DNA of 64,000 nt from JALORV01 sp035429805 (GCA_035429805.1 DAOMFL010000001.1:84028-148027); one strand, 5' to 3'; shown: positions 43,507 to 53,322, counted from the stretch's first letter. Notes: generated by a model from the sequence alone, not told the origin. Numbers and translations: made by a program.

Positions 43507-44442
43507 ATGGAGTTCTTCCGCATCAAGCGCACGATTCCGTTCATGCGCTATTCGCTGATCCTGAATGCGATCAGCTTCATCTCCTTCGGCATCGCGGTCG
43601 CCTTCCTGGTCATGCGTGGCCTGAACCTGTCGGTCGACTTCACCGGCGGCACCGTCATCGAGATCAGCTATCCGCAGGCCGCCAACCTCGAGCAGATCCG
43701 CGGCGCGATCGAGCAGAAGGGCTGGGGCGAGTTCCAGGTGCAGAACTTCGGCACCTCGCGCGACGTACTGATCCGGCTGCCGCTCGAAAAGGGCACGACC
43801 TCCGGGCAGCAGGCCGAGCGGCTGATGCAGTCGCTGAAGACGCAGGACGCGAACGTCGAACTGAAGCGCGTCGAGTTCGTCGGCCCGGCCGTCGGCGAGG
43901 AGCTTGCCCACGACGGCGCGCTCGCGCTGCTGCTGGTCGTCGCCGGCATCATGATCTACCTCGCGTTCCGGTTCGAGTGGAAGTTCTCGGTCGCCGCGAT
44001 CATCGCCAACCTGCACGACGTGGTGCTGGTGATCGGCGTGTTCGCCATTTTCCGCTGGGAGTTCTCGCTGCCGGTGCTCGCTGCGGTTCTCGCGGTGCTC
44101 GGCTACTCGGTCAACGAGTCGGTGATCATCTTCGACCGCGTGCGCGAGCATTTCAAGAAGTTCCGCAAGATGACCACGGTCGAGGTCATCGACAGCGCGA
44201 TCACGGCGACCATCTCGCGCACGATCATCACGCACGGATCAACGCTGTGCATGACGCTCGCGATGTTCTTCTTCGGCGGCCCTGCGCTGCACTACTTCGC
44301 GCTGGCGCTGACGATCGGCATCATCTTCGGCATCTATTCGTCCGTATTCGTCGCCGCCGCGATCGCGATGTACCTCGGCGTGAAGCGCGAAGACCTGGTC
44401 AAGCCGGTCAAGAAGGACGAAGCCGAGCAGGTCGTCCCTTAG
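43507..44442 (+). CDS. secF: Protein translocase subunit SecF
   Basis: 311 residues, 18 bp after secD. Features: LSVDFTGGTVIEISYPQ in the periplasmic domain, VGPAVGEELAHDGALALLLV, GYSVNESVIIFDRVREHFKK and FFGGPALHYFALALTIGI. It pairs with SecD. purB converges on it with a 29-bp gap. Confidence 0.97.
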   Translation: MEFFRIKRTIPFMRYSLILNAISFISFGIAVAFLVMRGLNLSVDFTGGTVIEISYPQAANLEQIRGAIEQKGWGEFQVQNFGTSRDVLIRLPLEKGTTSGQQAERLMQSLKTQDANVELKRVEFVGPAVGEELAHDGALALLLVVAGIMIYLAFRFEWKFSVAAIIANLHDVVLVIGVFAIFRWEFSLPVLAAVLAVLGYSVNESVIIFDRVREHFKKFRKMTTVEVIDSAITATISRTIITHGSTLCMTLAMFFFGGPALHYFALALTIGIIFGIYSSVFVAAAIAMYLGVKREDLVKPVKKDEAEQVVP

Positions 44443-44471
44443 CGGGCCCCAGGGAGCGAGCGAGCCTGGTC

Positions 44472-45839
44472 TCAGGCGCGCCGCGCCAGCTCGGCCGCCT
44501 TGCCGATATAGGCCGCGGGCGACAGCGCGAGCAGCTCGTCGCGCGCCGCGGCCGGAATGTCGAGCGTGCGCACGAACTCCTGCAGCGCCTCACGCGTGAT
44601 GCCCTTGCCGCGCGTCAGCGCCTTCAGCTGCTCGTACGGATTGGGCACGCCATAGCGTCGCATCACCGTCTGCACCGGCTCGGCCAGAACCTCCCACGCG
44701 TCGTCGAGGTCGGCGCGCAGCCGGACCTCGTTGACCTCGAGCTTGCGCAGCCCGCGCAGGCAGGATTCCGCCCCGACCAGCGAATAGCCGAAGGCGACGC
44801 CGAGATTGCGCAGCACCGTGGAGTCGGTGAGGTCGCGCTGCCAGCGCGAAACCGGGAGCTTTTCCGCCAGATGGCGCAGCACTGCGTTGGCGAGCCCGAG
44901 GTTGCCTTCGGAATTCTCGAAGTCGATCGGATTGACCTTGTGCGGCATCGTCGACGAACCGACTTCGCCCGCCTTCAGCCTCTGCCTGAAGTAGCCGAGC
45001 GCGATGTAGCCCCAGAGGTCCCGATCGAGATCGAGCAGCACCGTGTTGGCCCGCGCGACCGCATCGAACAGCTCGGCCATGTAGTCGTGCGGCTCGATCT
45101 GGATCGTGTGCGCATTGAAGGTGAGCCCGAGGCCCTCCACCACCGCGCGCGCGAACTTCTCCCAGTCGATTCCCGGATAGGCTGCCAGGTGGGCGTTGTA
45201 GTTACCGACCGCGCCGTTCATCTTCGCCAGCAGCGGCACGCGGGCGATGGCATCGATGGCGGCCGCCAGCCGCACCGCGACGTTGGCGAACTCCTTGCCG
45301 ACCGTGGTCGGGCTCGCCGGCTGGCCGTGGGTGCGCGACAGCATCGGCAGCTCGGCATGGGCGTGCGCATACTCGCGCAGCTGGGCGTGCACGCTGCGCA
45401 GCCGCCCCTGCAGCACGAAGCGTCCCCGCTCGAGCATCAGCGCGTGCGCGACGTTGTTGATGTCCTCCGAGGTGCAGGCGAAGTGGATGAACTCCGCGGC
45501 GTGCGCCAGCGCCGGCACGTCGGCCGTCCGCCGCTTGATGTAGTACTCGACGGCCTTGACGTCGTGGTTGGTCTCGGCCTCGATGGCCTTGATTTCGGTG
45601 CAGTCGTCGATGTCGAAGTCGGCGACCAGCTGGCGCAGCCGCGCTTCGGCCTCGCGCGGCAGCCGCGGCAGCTCGGCGAGGCCCAGCATCGACAGGTTGA
45701 CCAGCCACTCGACCTCGACGCGCAGCCGCTCGCGCATGAAGGCGAACTCGGAAAAGACTTCGCGCAGCTCGGCAGTCTGTCGGCCGTAGCGGCCGTCCAG
45801 CGGGGAGATCGCAGTCAGGGAGAGCAGTTCGAGGGACAC
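44472..45839 (-). CDS. purB: Adenylosuccinate lyase
   Basis: 455 residues. It catalyses two fumarate-releasing steps in purine synthesis. Visible are LTAISPLDGRYGRQT at the N-terminus, the first catalytic His in SRTHGQPASPTT, and the fumarase/aspartase signature GEVGSSTMPHKVNPIDFEN with the catalytic serine loop. Length is like E. coli PurB (456). Confidence 0.97.
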   Translation of the reverse strand: MSLELLSLTAISPLDGRYGRQTAELREVFSEFAFMRERLRVEVEWLVNLSMLGLAELPRLPREAEARLRQLVADFDIDDCTEIKAIEAETNHDVKAVEYYIKRRTADVPALAHAAEFIHFACTSEDINNVAHALMLERGRFVLQGRLRSVHAQLREYAHAHAELPMLSRTHGQPASPTTVGKEFANVAVRLAAAIDAIARVPLLAKMNGAVGNYNAHLAAYPGIDWEKFARAVVEGLGLTFNAHTIQIEPHDYMAELFDAVARANTVLLDLDRDLWGYIALGYFRQRLKAGEVGSSTMPHKVNPIDFENSEGNLGLANAVLRHLAEKLPVSRWQRDLTDSTVLRNLGVAFGYSLVGAESCLRGLRKLEVNEVRLRADLDDAWEVLAEPVQTVMRRYGVPNPYEQLKALTRGKGITREALQEFVRTLDIPAAARDELLALSPAAYIGKAAELARRA

Positions 45840-45999
45840 GGCGGGCCCGCTGGCAGAAGAAATGCCGCCCGCTGTCCGGGCGGAACACGAGCGAAATCAG
45901 TGTAGCAAACAGGCCACGTTGCGCCCTTCAGCGGGCCTGCTGCTTCCCTGATGGTGCGCTGCAGATATACTGATTCCAAACCAGACAGGGTCCTGCGGC

Positions 46000-46623
46000 G
46001 TGTCCAAGAGCATCCGTTTGCTGGGTTCGTTGACGAGCCCGTACGTGCGCAAGGTGCGCATCGTGATGGCCGAGAAGCACATCGACTATCACCTCGAACT
46101 CGAGGACGTGTGGTCCCCGGATACGCGCATCCAAGAAGCCAACCCGCTCGGGAAGGTGCCTTGCCTGATCATGGAAGACGGCGGCGCGGTGTTCGACTCC
46201 CGTGTCATCGTCGAGTACCTCGACAGCGCAACCCCGGTCGCCAAGCTGATTCCGCCGTCCGGCCGCGAGCGCGCCGAAGTGCGCACCTGGGAGGCGCTCG
46301 GTGACGGCGTCATCGACGCCGCCATCCTGGCCCGTCTGGAGACGACGCAGCGCCCGCCGGAACAGCAGAGCAGCAAGTGGGTCGAGCGGCAGATGGGCAA
46401 GGTGAACGCCGGGATCGCGGCGATGAGCCGCGGACTGGGCGACAAGCCCTGGTGCAACGGCCACGCCTACACGCTGGCGGACATTGCGGTCGGCTGCGCG
46501 CTGGGCTACATCGACTTCCGTTTCGGCTCGATCGACTGGCGCGGCCCGTATCCGAACCTCGCGCGGCTGTACGAAAAGCTCGCCGCCCGCCCGTCCTTCG
46601 CCGAAACCCAGCCGCCGCGCTAA
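46000..46623 (+). CDS. Glutathione S-transferase family protein
   Basis: 207 residues from GTG 46000. The thioredoxin-like N-terminal domain has SLTSPYVRKVRIVMAEK (with the catalytic Ser region), NPLGKVPCLIMEDG (cis-Pro) and VFDSRVIVEYLD (glutathione-binding DS). The all-helical C-terminal domain carries YTLADIAVGCALGYID. It conjugates or reduces substrates with glutathione; the specific substrate is unknown. A TATACT (45966-45971) upstream may be its -10 element. Confidence 0.92.
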   Translation: MSKSIRLLGSLTSPYVRKVRIVMAEKHIDYHLELEDVWSPDTRIQEANPLGKVPCLIMEDGGAVFDSRVIVEYLDSATPVAKLIPPSGRERAEVRTWEALGDGVIDAAILARLETTQRPPEQQSSKWVERQMGKVNAGIAAMSRGLGDKPWCNGHAYTLADIAVGCALGYIDFRFGSIDWRGPYPNLARLYEKLAARPSFAETQPPR

Positions 46624-46802
46624 GGCGGATCGACGGCCAGTGCACGAGCGGCGCCCCTCGCTCGGCGAGGGGCCGGGAGAGTGCCGTGCAGTTGACTTTC
46701 GGCGGCGCGCGCGGCCGCTCCTGAGCTAAGCCCACTGACTTGCCGTTCCACCGAGGGTACACGTGCGATCGGCAACGCCGATCGCGTACACCCGAGGCGT
46801 TC

Positions 46803-47591
46803 CTAGGCAGCGAAGTCGGGCCCGATCCGATCGATGCGGTCGGTGCAGAAGGCATCGACACCCCAGGACCGCAGCCGCCGCGCGCGCGCGGCATCGTTCA
46901 CCGTGTAGCAGAACAGCCAGTAACCGGCCCGCTTGACCGCGCCGGCCGTGGCCTCGTCCAAGTGCCGGTGGTTGGTGTTGAGGCTGACCGCACCGAGGCG
47001 CTCGAGGCGCAGCTGCCAGTCGTCAGGCACCTCGTCGATCAGCAGCGCACGTGGCAGGTCGGCGGCCGCGGCGCGCGCGGCAACGAGCGACTCCTCCTCG
47101 AAGGACGACAGCAGCGGCACGCGGTCATCCAGCGCGGCAGCCCGGTCCCCGCCCACGCGCATCAGGTCCGCGTATGCGAGGGCCACGCCCCGCGCGACGA
47201 TCGCTCCGGTGCGCGCTTCGTGCCCGGGTGCCGGCTTGATTTCGACGTTGGCCCAGACCGAATGCGTGCGGCAGTACTGCAGTGCCTGGGCCAGCGTCGG
47301 CACCGGCTCGTGCGCGAACGACGGCGAGTGCCACGCCCCGGCGTCGAGCTGCGCCAGCTCGTCGGCGCGTCGTTCGGTCACCGCCCCCGCCACGCCGGTC
47401 GTGCGCCTGAGCGTCGGATCGTGCATCAGCACCGCGACATCGTCGAGCGGCGCCATCGCGTCGAACTCGACGGCACGAAACCCGCGTTCGAAGCCGACCC
47501 GCAATGCCGCCAGCGTGTTCTCGGGCGCCAGCCTGCCGGCGCCACGGTGCGCCAGCACGCGCGGCCAGGGCCACGGCCGGAAGTGGCTCAT
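46803..47591 (-). CDS. Glycerophosphodiester phosphodiesterase
   Basis: 262 residues from the ATG at 47589-47591. The GDPD TIM-barrel motifs are present: VLAHRGAGRLAPENTLAALR (catalytic His and Glu), VEFDAMAPLDDVAVLMHDPT (metal-binding and second His) and VNVEIKP-type VWANVEIKPAPG. No signal peptide, so it resembles cytoplasmic UgpQ. It releases glycerol 3-phosphate from glycerophosphodiesters. It overlaps the DUF4442 gene by 4 nt. Confidence 0.93.
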   Translation of the reverse strand: MSHFRPWPWPRVLAHRGAGRLAPENTLAALRVGFERGFRAVEFDAMAPLDDVAVLMHDPTLRRTTGVAGAVTERRADELAQLDAGAWHSPSFAHEPVPTLAQALQYCRTHSVWANVEIKPAPGHEARTGAIVARGVALAYADLMRVGGDRAAALDDRVPLLSSFEEESLVAARAAAADLPRALLIDEVPDDWQLRLERLGAVSLNTNHRHLDEATAGAVKRAGYWLFCYTVNDAARARRLRSWGVDAFCTDRIDRIGPDFAA

Positions 47592-48043
47592 GTCGGATGT
47601 CCTTTCCTGCGCACGTAGATCATCTTTTGGACCCGCGCGACCGCCATCCCTTCGGCGTCGCGGATATCGGCGGCAAACAGGTGCAGGTGCTTGTCGCCGG
47701 AGTCGGTCATCTTCCTGATGTGCCTGAGGTCGTCGTCCTGCAGTTCCAGCCGGGCCCACGCCCTTCCGCGGGCCGGGGCGAGCACTTCGATGGCACCGGA
47801 CTTGTCCCAGACCGTGTACCCGGCCCCCAGCGCCGCCTGCGCCATCCATGCGAAAAATGGATCGACCATCGCGTAGAGAGTGGCACCGCTGTGCGGGTTC
47901 GCGTCCTGGCGCCAGTGCCAGAACGGTCGCAACGCGACGGTCAGGGAGCGCCGGTCGTGCGCCACGTGTTCGACCCGCACGCCGGCGAACAGCGCCGCCG
48001 GCGCGAGTTTCAGCCGCAGCCGCAAGCGGTGCAACGGACTCAT
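47588..48043 (-). CDS. DUF4442 hotdog-fold (putative thioesterase) protein
   Basis: 151 residues from the ATG at 48041-48043; the longer frame to 48268 would overlap the divergent CoA-transferase gene and is not conserved. The sequence has RPFWHWRQDANPHSGATLYA, DPFFAWMAQAALGAGYTVWD and a final VARVQKMIYVRRK, matching hotdog proteins related to PaaI/YiiD. The likely role is acyl-CoA thioester hydrolysis (inference). Translationally coupled to the GDPD gene (ATGA). Confidence 0.8.
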   Translation of the reverse strand: MSPLHRLRLRLKLAPAALFAGVRVEHVAHDRRSLTVALRPFWHWRQDANPHSGATLYAMVDPFFAWMAQAALGAGYTVWDKSGAIEVLAPARGRAWARLELQDDDLRHIRKMTDSGDKHLHLFAADIRDAEGMAVARVQKMIYVRRKGHPT

Positions 48044-48134
48044 CCCTGCGGGGACCGGAACGTCATCACCGGTCCAGTGTAGGCGCGCGCAACCATCTCG
48101 CCGCGAATGCAGGTCGCTGCTAACCTCGCGTGCC

Positions 48135-49358
48135 ATGGCCACGGCCCTGTCCCATCTGCGCGTGCTGGACCTCACCCGCGTGCTCGCCGGGCCGTGGTGC
48201 ACGCAGTTGCTTGCCGACCTGGGCGCCGACGTCATCAAGGTCGAGCGGCCCGGCAGCGGCGACGACACGCGCGCCTGGGGGCCGCCCTACCTGAGGGATG
48301 CCGGCGGGCGCGACACGTCCGAAGCGGCCTACTACCTCGCGGCCAATCGCAACAAGCGCTCGATCACCGTCGACATCACGCGGCCCGATGGCCAGGACGT
48401 TCTGCGCCGGCTGGCGCAGCAGTCGGACATCGTCATCGAGAACTACAAGGTTGACCAGCTGCACGGATACGGGCTCGACTACGCCGCGCTCGCAGCACTG
48501 AACCCGAGACTCATCTACTGCTCGATCACGGGCTTCGGCCAGACCGGGCCGCAGCGCGAGAAGCCTGGCTACGACTTCATCATCCAGGGCAGCGGCGGAT
48601 TCATGTCGATCACCGGCGAGCGCGACGACCGCCCCGGCGGCGGCCCGCAGAAGGCCGGTGTCGCGGTCAGCGACCTGATGACGGGGATGTACGCGACGGT
48701 TGCGATACTGGCCGCCGTGGCGCACCGCGAGGAGAGCGGCGTCGGGCAGTACATCGATCTGGCGCTGTACGACGTCATGCTGGCGATGCTCGCCAACATG
48801 AACATGAACTACCTGACCAGCGGCCGCGCACCAGGCCGCGCCGGCAACGCGCACGCCAACATCGTTCCGTACCAGGTGTTCGCGGCCGCCGACGGCCACG
48901 TGATCATCGCCGTCGGCAACGACGGGCAGTACGTGAAATTCTGCGAGGTCGCCGGCCGGCCGGACCTGGCCAGCGATCCGCGCTTCGCGCGCAACGCCGA
49001 TCGCGTCCGCCATCGCGAAGTGCTGGTGCCGATGCTCGAGGCGATCGTGCGCGAGCGGCCGGTTGCGCACTGGGTCGATGCGCTCGATGCAGCTAAGGTG
49101 CCCTGCGGGCCGATCAACGACATCGCGCATGCGCTGGCCGATCCGCAGGCCATTGCGCGCGGCATGCGCATCGATCTGCCGCACCCGCTTGCAGGCTCGG
49201 TGCCGCTGGTGGCGAATCCGATCCGGATGTCGGCGACACCGGCCGCCTACGGGCGCGCGCCGCCGCTGCTCGGCGAACACACCGAGGAGGTGCTGCGCGA
49301 ACTGCTGGGCATGAGCCGCGACGAGATCGCTCTCCTGCGCGCCGCGGGGGCCGTGTGA
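48135..49358 (+). CDS. CaiB/BaiF family (type III) CoA-transferase
   Basis: 407 residues from ATG 48135. Family motifs: VLDLTRVLAGPWCTQLLADL, GADVIKVERPGSGDDTRAWG, NRNKRSITVDI, and VAVSDLMTGMYATVAILAAV with the catalytic aspartate. Such enzymes move CoA between carboxylic acids (carnitine, succinate, formyl/oxalyl, mesaconyl and others); the substrate is not clear. The stop overlaps the GTG of the acylphosphatase gene. Confidence 0.93.
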   Translation: MATALSHLRVLDLTRVLAGPWCTQLLADLGADVIKVERPGSGDDTRAWGPPYLRDAGGRDTSEAAYYLAANRNKRSITVDITRPDGQDVLRRLAQQSDIVIENYKVDQLHGYGLDYAALAALNPRLIYCSITGFGQTGPQREKPGYDFIIQGSGGFMSITGERDDRPGGGPQKAGVAVSDLMTGMYATVAILAAVAHREESGVGQYIDLALYDVMLAMLANMNMNYLTSGRAPGRAGNAHANIVPYQVFAAADGHVIIAVGNDGQYVKFCEVAGRPDLASDPRFARNADRVRHREVLVPMLEAIVRERPVAHWVDALDAAKVPCGPINDIAHALADPQAIARGMRIDLPHPLAGSVPLVANPIRMSATPAAYGRAPPLLGEHTEEVLRELLGMSRDEIALLRAAGAV

Positions 49359-49648
49359 TCGCTGCCCTGCACCTGCTGATCCAGGGCCGGGTGCAGGGCG
49401 TCGGCTTCCGCTACGCGATGTGCCGCCAGGCCGAGGCGCTCGGCCTCGAGGGCTGGGTGCGCAACCGCCGGGACGGCACCGTCGAGGCGGTCGTCGTGGG
49501 CGCGCCGGAGCGAGTCGATCTGCTGCATGCATGGGCACAACGCGGACCGCCGGGTGCGCATGTCATTGCGGTCGAGCAGCGCGCCGCCACGGCCGCCGAG
49601 GAGGACGACGCGCTCGGCGGCGGCTTTCAGCAGCTGCCAAGCGTGTGA
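49355..49648 (+). CDS. acyP: Acylphosphatase
   Basis: 97 residues from GTG 49355 (GTGA overlap with the upstream stop). The acylphosphatase core is intact: LIQGRVQGVGFRYAMCRQAE with the phosphate-binding loop and catalytic Arg, then GLEGWVRNRRDGTVEAVVVG with the catalytic Asn. It hydrolyses acyl phosphates. Coupling to a CoA-transferase suggests a shared acyl substrate (inference). Confidence 0.92.
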   Translation: MIAALHLLIQGRVQGVGFRYAMCRQAEALGLEGWVRNRRDGTVEAVVVGAPERVDLLHAWAQRGPPGAHVIAVEQRAATAAEEDDALGGGFQQLPSV

Positions 49649-49670
49649 AACGCGCTGCGCCTGGCGCCCA

Positions 49671-50258
49671 TCACGAATCGCGGTCGAAGACGCCTGTGTC
49701 GAAGTGCGCATTGGTGAGTGCACTCAGGACGTGGTCCCGCCACGCCCCGTTGATATAGAGATAGTTGCTGGCCAGGCCCTCGACGCGGAAGCCCAGGCGT
49801 TGCAGCAAGCGCGCGCTGCGGTGGTTCTCCGGCTGGTAGTTGGCCTGCACGCGATGCAGTCGCAGCACCTCGAAGGCGTGCGCCAGCGTGGCCTGCAGCG
49901 CCTCGTACATCAATCCGCGCCCCTGAAACGCATGGTCGATCGCGTAGCCCAGCATGCAGGACTGGAACGGGCCGCGCACGATCTGCGTGTAATTGGCGCG
50001 GGCGACGACGCGCGTGGCGTCGTCGTGCGCGAACGCGACCCAGCGCACGACCGCTCCATCACGGTAGTCCTCGACAGCGCGCGCCGCTTCCGCCTCCCAG
50101 TAGGCCGGCTCGACGATACCGCGGGGCCGCGGCGGATCCCACCGGCGCAGGTGTTCATCGTTGCGGACGAAGAAATCCGCCAGCATTGCAGCGTGTACCG
50201 GGGCCAGCAGTTCGAGGACCAGCCTGCGGGTCGTCAGACGGGTTGTCGTGGCGATCAA
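49671..50258 (-). CDS. RimJ/RimL-type GNAT N-acetyltransferase
   Basis: 195 residues. Features are LTTRRLVLELLAPVHAAMLA at the N-terminus, CMLGYAIDHAFQGRGLMYEA (acetyl-CoA loop) and VQANYQPENHRSARLLQRLGF, typical of RimJ, which acetylates the N-terminus of ribosomal protein S5. A different protein or small-molecule target is possible. Convergent with acyP and divergent from the TctC gene. Confidence 0.88.
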   Translation of the reverse strand: MIATTTRLTTRRLVLELLAPVHAAMLADFFVRNDEHLRRWDPPRPRGIVEPAYWEAEAARAVEDYRDGAVVRWVAFAHDDATRVVARANYTQIVRGPFQSCMLGYAIDHAFQGRGLMYEALQATLAHAFEVLRLHRVQANYQPENHRSARLLQRLGFRVEGLASNYLYINGAWRDHVLSALTNAHFDTGVFDRDS

Positions 50259-50344
50259 GCAGCGTTCTCCTGAATGGCGACACGGCGTCGCCGTTTTCCG
50301 CTCTAATTCGGCTCACAAGAATTATCGATGGGAGGAGACAGCCC

Positions 50345-51328
50345 GTGAATCGCGCCCTGCAGGCGCTGTTGGCCGCGATCGCGCTGGCGCTGGGGGCGAC
50401 CGCTGCCGCGCAGACTCCGGGTTATCCAACCAAGCCGATACGCCTCGTCGTGCCGTACCCGGCGGGTGGCCCGCTCGATGCTGCGGCGCGGGCTCTGGCC
50501 GAGCAGCTCAAGCCGTCGCTCGGTGTCGTCATCGTTGAAAACCGCCCGGGCGCGGGCGGCAACCTCGGTGTCGACCAGGTGGCGAAGTCCGCGCCCGATG
50601 GGTACACGCTGGTGATCGGTGCGGTCGCCACGCATGCGGTGAATCCCTGGCTCTTCAGCAAGCTGCCGTACGACCCGGTCAAGGACTTCGCCCCAATCAC
50701 GCTGATTGCCCACGTTCCCAACGTTCTGGTCATGACACCGGAGCGGGCCGCACAGCTCGAAGTCACCTCGGCGCGCAGCCTCATCGACACGATGCGGCGC
50801 CAGCCGGGACGCCTCAACTATGCATCGGGCGGCAACGGCAGCGCCGGGCACATGGCGGGCGAACTGCTCAAGTCGCAGGCTCACGTGTCGGCCGTGCACA
50901 TTCCGTATGCCGGCGCCGGGCCGGCGCAGCTCGGTCTGCTGGCTGGCCAGACCGACTTCATGTTCGACAACCTGGCATCGGCGCTGCCGCAGATCCGAGC
51001 GGGCAAGCTCAAGGCGCTAGCCGTCACAACGCCGCAGCGCGCGCCCTCGCTGGCGGACGTTCCGACGATGATCGAGAGCGGCCTGGCCGGCTTTGACGTG
51101 TCGACGTGGTTTGGCGTGTTTGCGCCGGCCGGAACGCCGCCCGCCGTGGTGACCCGGCTCAACGAGGCCATGACCGCCGCGTTGCGCACGCCGGAGATGC
51201 GCGAGCGGCTCGCGCGGATGGGCGCCGATCCCGCACCGATGTCTCCGGCGCAGTTTGCCGAACTCGTGAAGACCGAACTCGCGAAGTACGAGAAGATCGT
51301 GAAGTTTTCCGGCGCGCGGGTCGACTGA
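50345..51328 (+). CDS. Bug/TctC family periplasmic binding protein (first)
   Basis: 327 residues from GTG 50345, after GGGAGGAGA. A signal peptide (ALQALLAAIALALGATAAAQ) leads to the Bug fold: YPTKPIRLVVPYPAGGPLD, VVIVENRPGAGGNLGVDQVA, GHMAGELLKSQAHV. It captures a carboxylate for the TctB/TctA permease encoded next. A second TctC gene at 53378 flanks the permease on the other side. Confidence 0.93.
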   Translation: MNRALQALLAAIALALGATAAAQTPGYPTKPIRLVVPYPAGGPLDAAARALAEQLKPSLGVVIVENRPGAGGNLGVDQVAKSAPDGYTLVIGAVATHAVNPWLFSKLPYDPVKDFAPITLIAHVPNVLVMTPERAAQLEVTSARSLIDTMRRQPGRLNYASGGNGSAGHMAGELLKSQAHVSAVHIPYAGAGPAQLGLLAGQTDFMFDNLASALPQIRAGKLKALAVTTPQRAPSLADVPTMIESGLAGFDVSTWFGVFAPAGTPPAVVTRLNEAMTAALRTPEMRERLARMGADPAPMSPAQFAELVKTELAKYEKIVKFSGARVD

Positions 51329-51347
51329 AGATTTCGAGGGAGAGCAG

Positions 51348-51809
51348 ATGCAGATCAAGGACGCGAAGGACTTCTGGTCCGGAGTCATGTTCACCGCCTT
51401 CGGCGCCTTCTTCATCTTCTTCGCGCGGGACTACGACATGGGCACGGCCGCGCGCATGGGCCCGGCGTTCTTTCCCACCGCGCTCGGCGCGCTGCTGGCG
51501 CTGCTCGGCATCCTCATCGCCGTCAAGGGTCTGACGGCGGAGACGAAGGACGGCGCGGTGGCGCCGTTCCGTTTCAAGCCACTGGTGCTTGTGCTCGGCG
51601 CCGTGATCGCGTTCGGACTGCTGCTGCGCCCGGCCGGCCTGCTGGTCGCGCTGGCCGCCCTCGTCATCGTCTCGAGTCTCGGCAGCGAGGAGTTCCGGCT
51701 GCGCGACGTGCTGATCCTGACCGTCGTGCTGGCCGTGCTGGTACTCATCGTCTTCATCTATGGCCTCGGCATGACCGTGCCGGTGCTGCCCGCCTTCATG
51801 AGCAACTGA
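51348..51809 (+). CDS. Tripartite tricarboxylate transporter small permease (TctB)
   Basis: 153 residues with four membrane helices: FWSGVMFTAFGAFFIFFARD, the conserved GTAARMGPAFFPTALGALLA loop-helix, a central helix and ILTVVLAVLVLIVFIYGLGM. This is the small subunit of TTT transporters, located 19 bp after the first TctC and 7 bp before TctA. Confidence 0.93.
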   Translation: MQIKDAKDFWSGVMFTAFGAFFIFFARDYDMGTAARMGPAFFPTALGALLALLGILIAVKGLTAETKDGAVAPFRFKPLVLVLGAVIAFGLLLRPAGLLVALAALVIVSSLGSEEFRLRDVLILTVVLAVLVLIVFIYGLGMTVPVLPAFMSN

Positions 51810-51816
51810 GGCCACC

Positions 51817-53322
51817 GTGGACCTGATCAACAACCTGGTTCTGGGTTTCTCCACCGCGCTGAGCCTCACCAACCTGGCTTACGCGTTCCTGGGCGTCGTC
51901 ATCGGCACGCTGATCGGCGTGCTGCCCGGCATCGGCCCGATCGCAACGCTGGCGATGCTGCTGCCGACCACCTACGCGCTGGAGCCGACGTCCGCGCTGA
52001 TCATGCTGGCCGGCATCTACTACGGCGCGCAGTACGGCGGCTCGACGACGGCCATCCTCGTCAACCTGCCGGGCGAGGCGTCGTCGGTGGTCACCTGTCT
52101 CGACGGCTACCAGATGGCGCGACGCGGACGCGCCGGCGCCGCCCTGTCAATCGCGGCCATCGGATCGTTCTTCGCCGGCACGGTCGGCACGCTGATCCTG
52201 GCGGCGCTCGCGGGGCCGATGGTCGAACTCGCGTTCAAGTTCGGTCCTGCAGAGTACTTCTCGCTGATGGTGCTGGGGCTGATCGGTGCCGTGGTGCTGG
52301 CCTCGGGTTCGCTGGTCAAGGCGATCGCGATGATCGTGCTCGGGTTGCTGCTCGGCCTGGTTGGTACCGATGTCAACTCCGGCGTGTCGCGCTTCGCGTT
52401 CGACATTCCGGAGCTGGCCGACGGCATCGGCTTCGTCGGCGTGGCCATGGGCGTGTTCGGCTTCGCCGAGATCATCGTCAACCTCGAACACAAGGGCGAA
52501 CGGCAGGTGTTCACCGACAAGGTCGGCCGGCTGATGCCGAGCCGCGAAGAATTCATCGAATCGATTCCCGCCATCCTGCGCGGCACCGGGCTCGGCTCGG
52601 TGCTCGGTGTCCTTCCGGGGGGCGGCGCTCTGCTCGCGTCGTTCGCGGCCTATACCCTCGAGAAGAAGGTCACCCGCAAGGCGAACCCGCCGTTCGGGAA
52701 GGGCAACATCCGCGGCGTTGCGGCGCCCGAATCGGCCAACAACGCCGGCGCGCAGACGTCGTTCATTCCGATGCTGACGCTCGGCATTCCGCCCAATGCC
52801 GTGATGGCGCTGATGGTGGGCGCGATGACGATCCACAACATCCAGCCCGGGCCGCAGGTGATGAGCAGCAACCCGTCGCTGTTCTGGGGCCTGATCGCCT
52901 CGATGTGGATCGGCAACTTGATGCTGGTGATCCTCAACCTGCCGCTGATCGGCATCTGGGTCCAGCTGCTGAAGGTGCCGTACCGCTTTTTGTACCCGGC
53001 GATCCTCGTGTTCTGCTGCATCGGCGTCTACACGATCAACAACAACTCGTTCGACGTCACGATCACGGCCGCGTTCGGGCTGCTCGGAGTCGTTTTCTAC
53101 AAGCTGAGGTGCGAGGCGGCACCGCTGATCCTCGGCTTCATCCTCGGCCCGATGATGGAAGAGAACCTGCGCCGGGCGATGCTGCTGTCGCGCGGCGATG
53201 CAACGGTGTTCTTCACCCGTCCGCTGTCGCTTGGGCTGCTCGTGACGGCCGGGATCCTGGTCATTGCCGTCACGCTGCCGCAGATCAGCCGCAAGCGCGA
53301 AGAAGCGTTCCAGGAAGACTGA
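51817..53322 (+). CDS. Tripartite tricarboxylate transporter large permease (TctA)
   Basis: 501 residues from GTG 51817. The TctA signature is complete: GVLPGIGPIATLAMLLPTTY, LAGIYYGAQYGGSTTAILVN, GEASSVVTCLDGYQMARRG, and the second half repeat GVLPGGGALLASFAAYTLEK and GVAAPESANNAGAQTSFIPM. It forms the Na+- or H+-coupled channel with TctB. Confidence 0.96.
   Translation: MDLINNLVLGFSTALSLTNLAYAFLGVVIGTLIGVLPGIGPIATLAMLLPTTYALEPTSALIMLAGIYYGAQYGGSTTAILVNLPGEASSVVTCLDGYQMARRGRAGAALSIAAIGSFFAGTVGTLILAALAGPMVELAFKFGPAEYFSLMVLGLIGAVVLASGSLVKAIAMIVLGLLLGLVGTDVNSGVSRFAFDIPELADGIGFVGVAMGVFGFAEIIVNLEHKGERQVFTDKVGRLMPSREEFIESIPAILRGTGLGSVLGVLPGGGALLASFAAYTLEKKVTRKANPPFGKGNIRGVAAPESANNAGAQTSFIPMLTLGIPPNAVMALMVGAMTIHNIQPGPQVMSSNPSLFWGLIASMWIGNLMLVILNLPLIGIWVQLLKVPYRFLYPAILVFCCIGVYTINNNSFDVTITAAFGLLGVVFYKLRCEAAPLILGFILGPMMEENLRRAMLLSRGDATVFFTRPLSLGLLVTAGILVIAVTLPQISRKREEAFQED

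Noticed and set aside
42244..44235. Minus-strand open frame (663 codons) opposite secD-secF
   Set aside because: Low-complexity Arg/Asp/His-rich translation opposite highly conserved secDF; not coding.
43347..45905. Plus-strand open frame of 852 codons across secF and antisense purB
   Set aside because: It reads a shifted frame of secF and the antisense of purB. No conserved segment and extreme Arg content.
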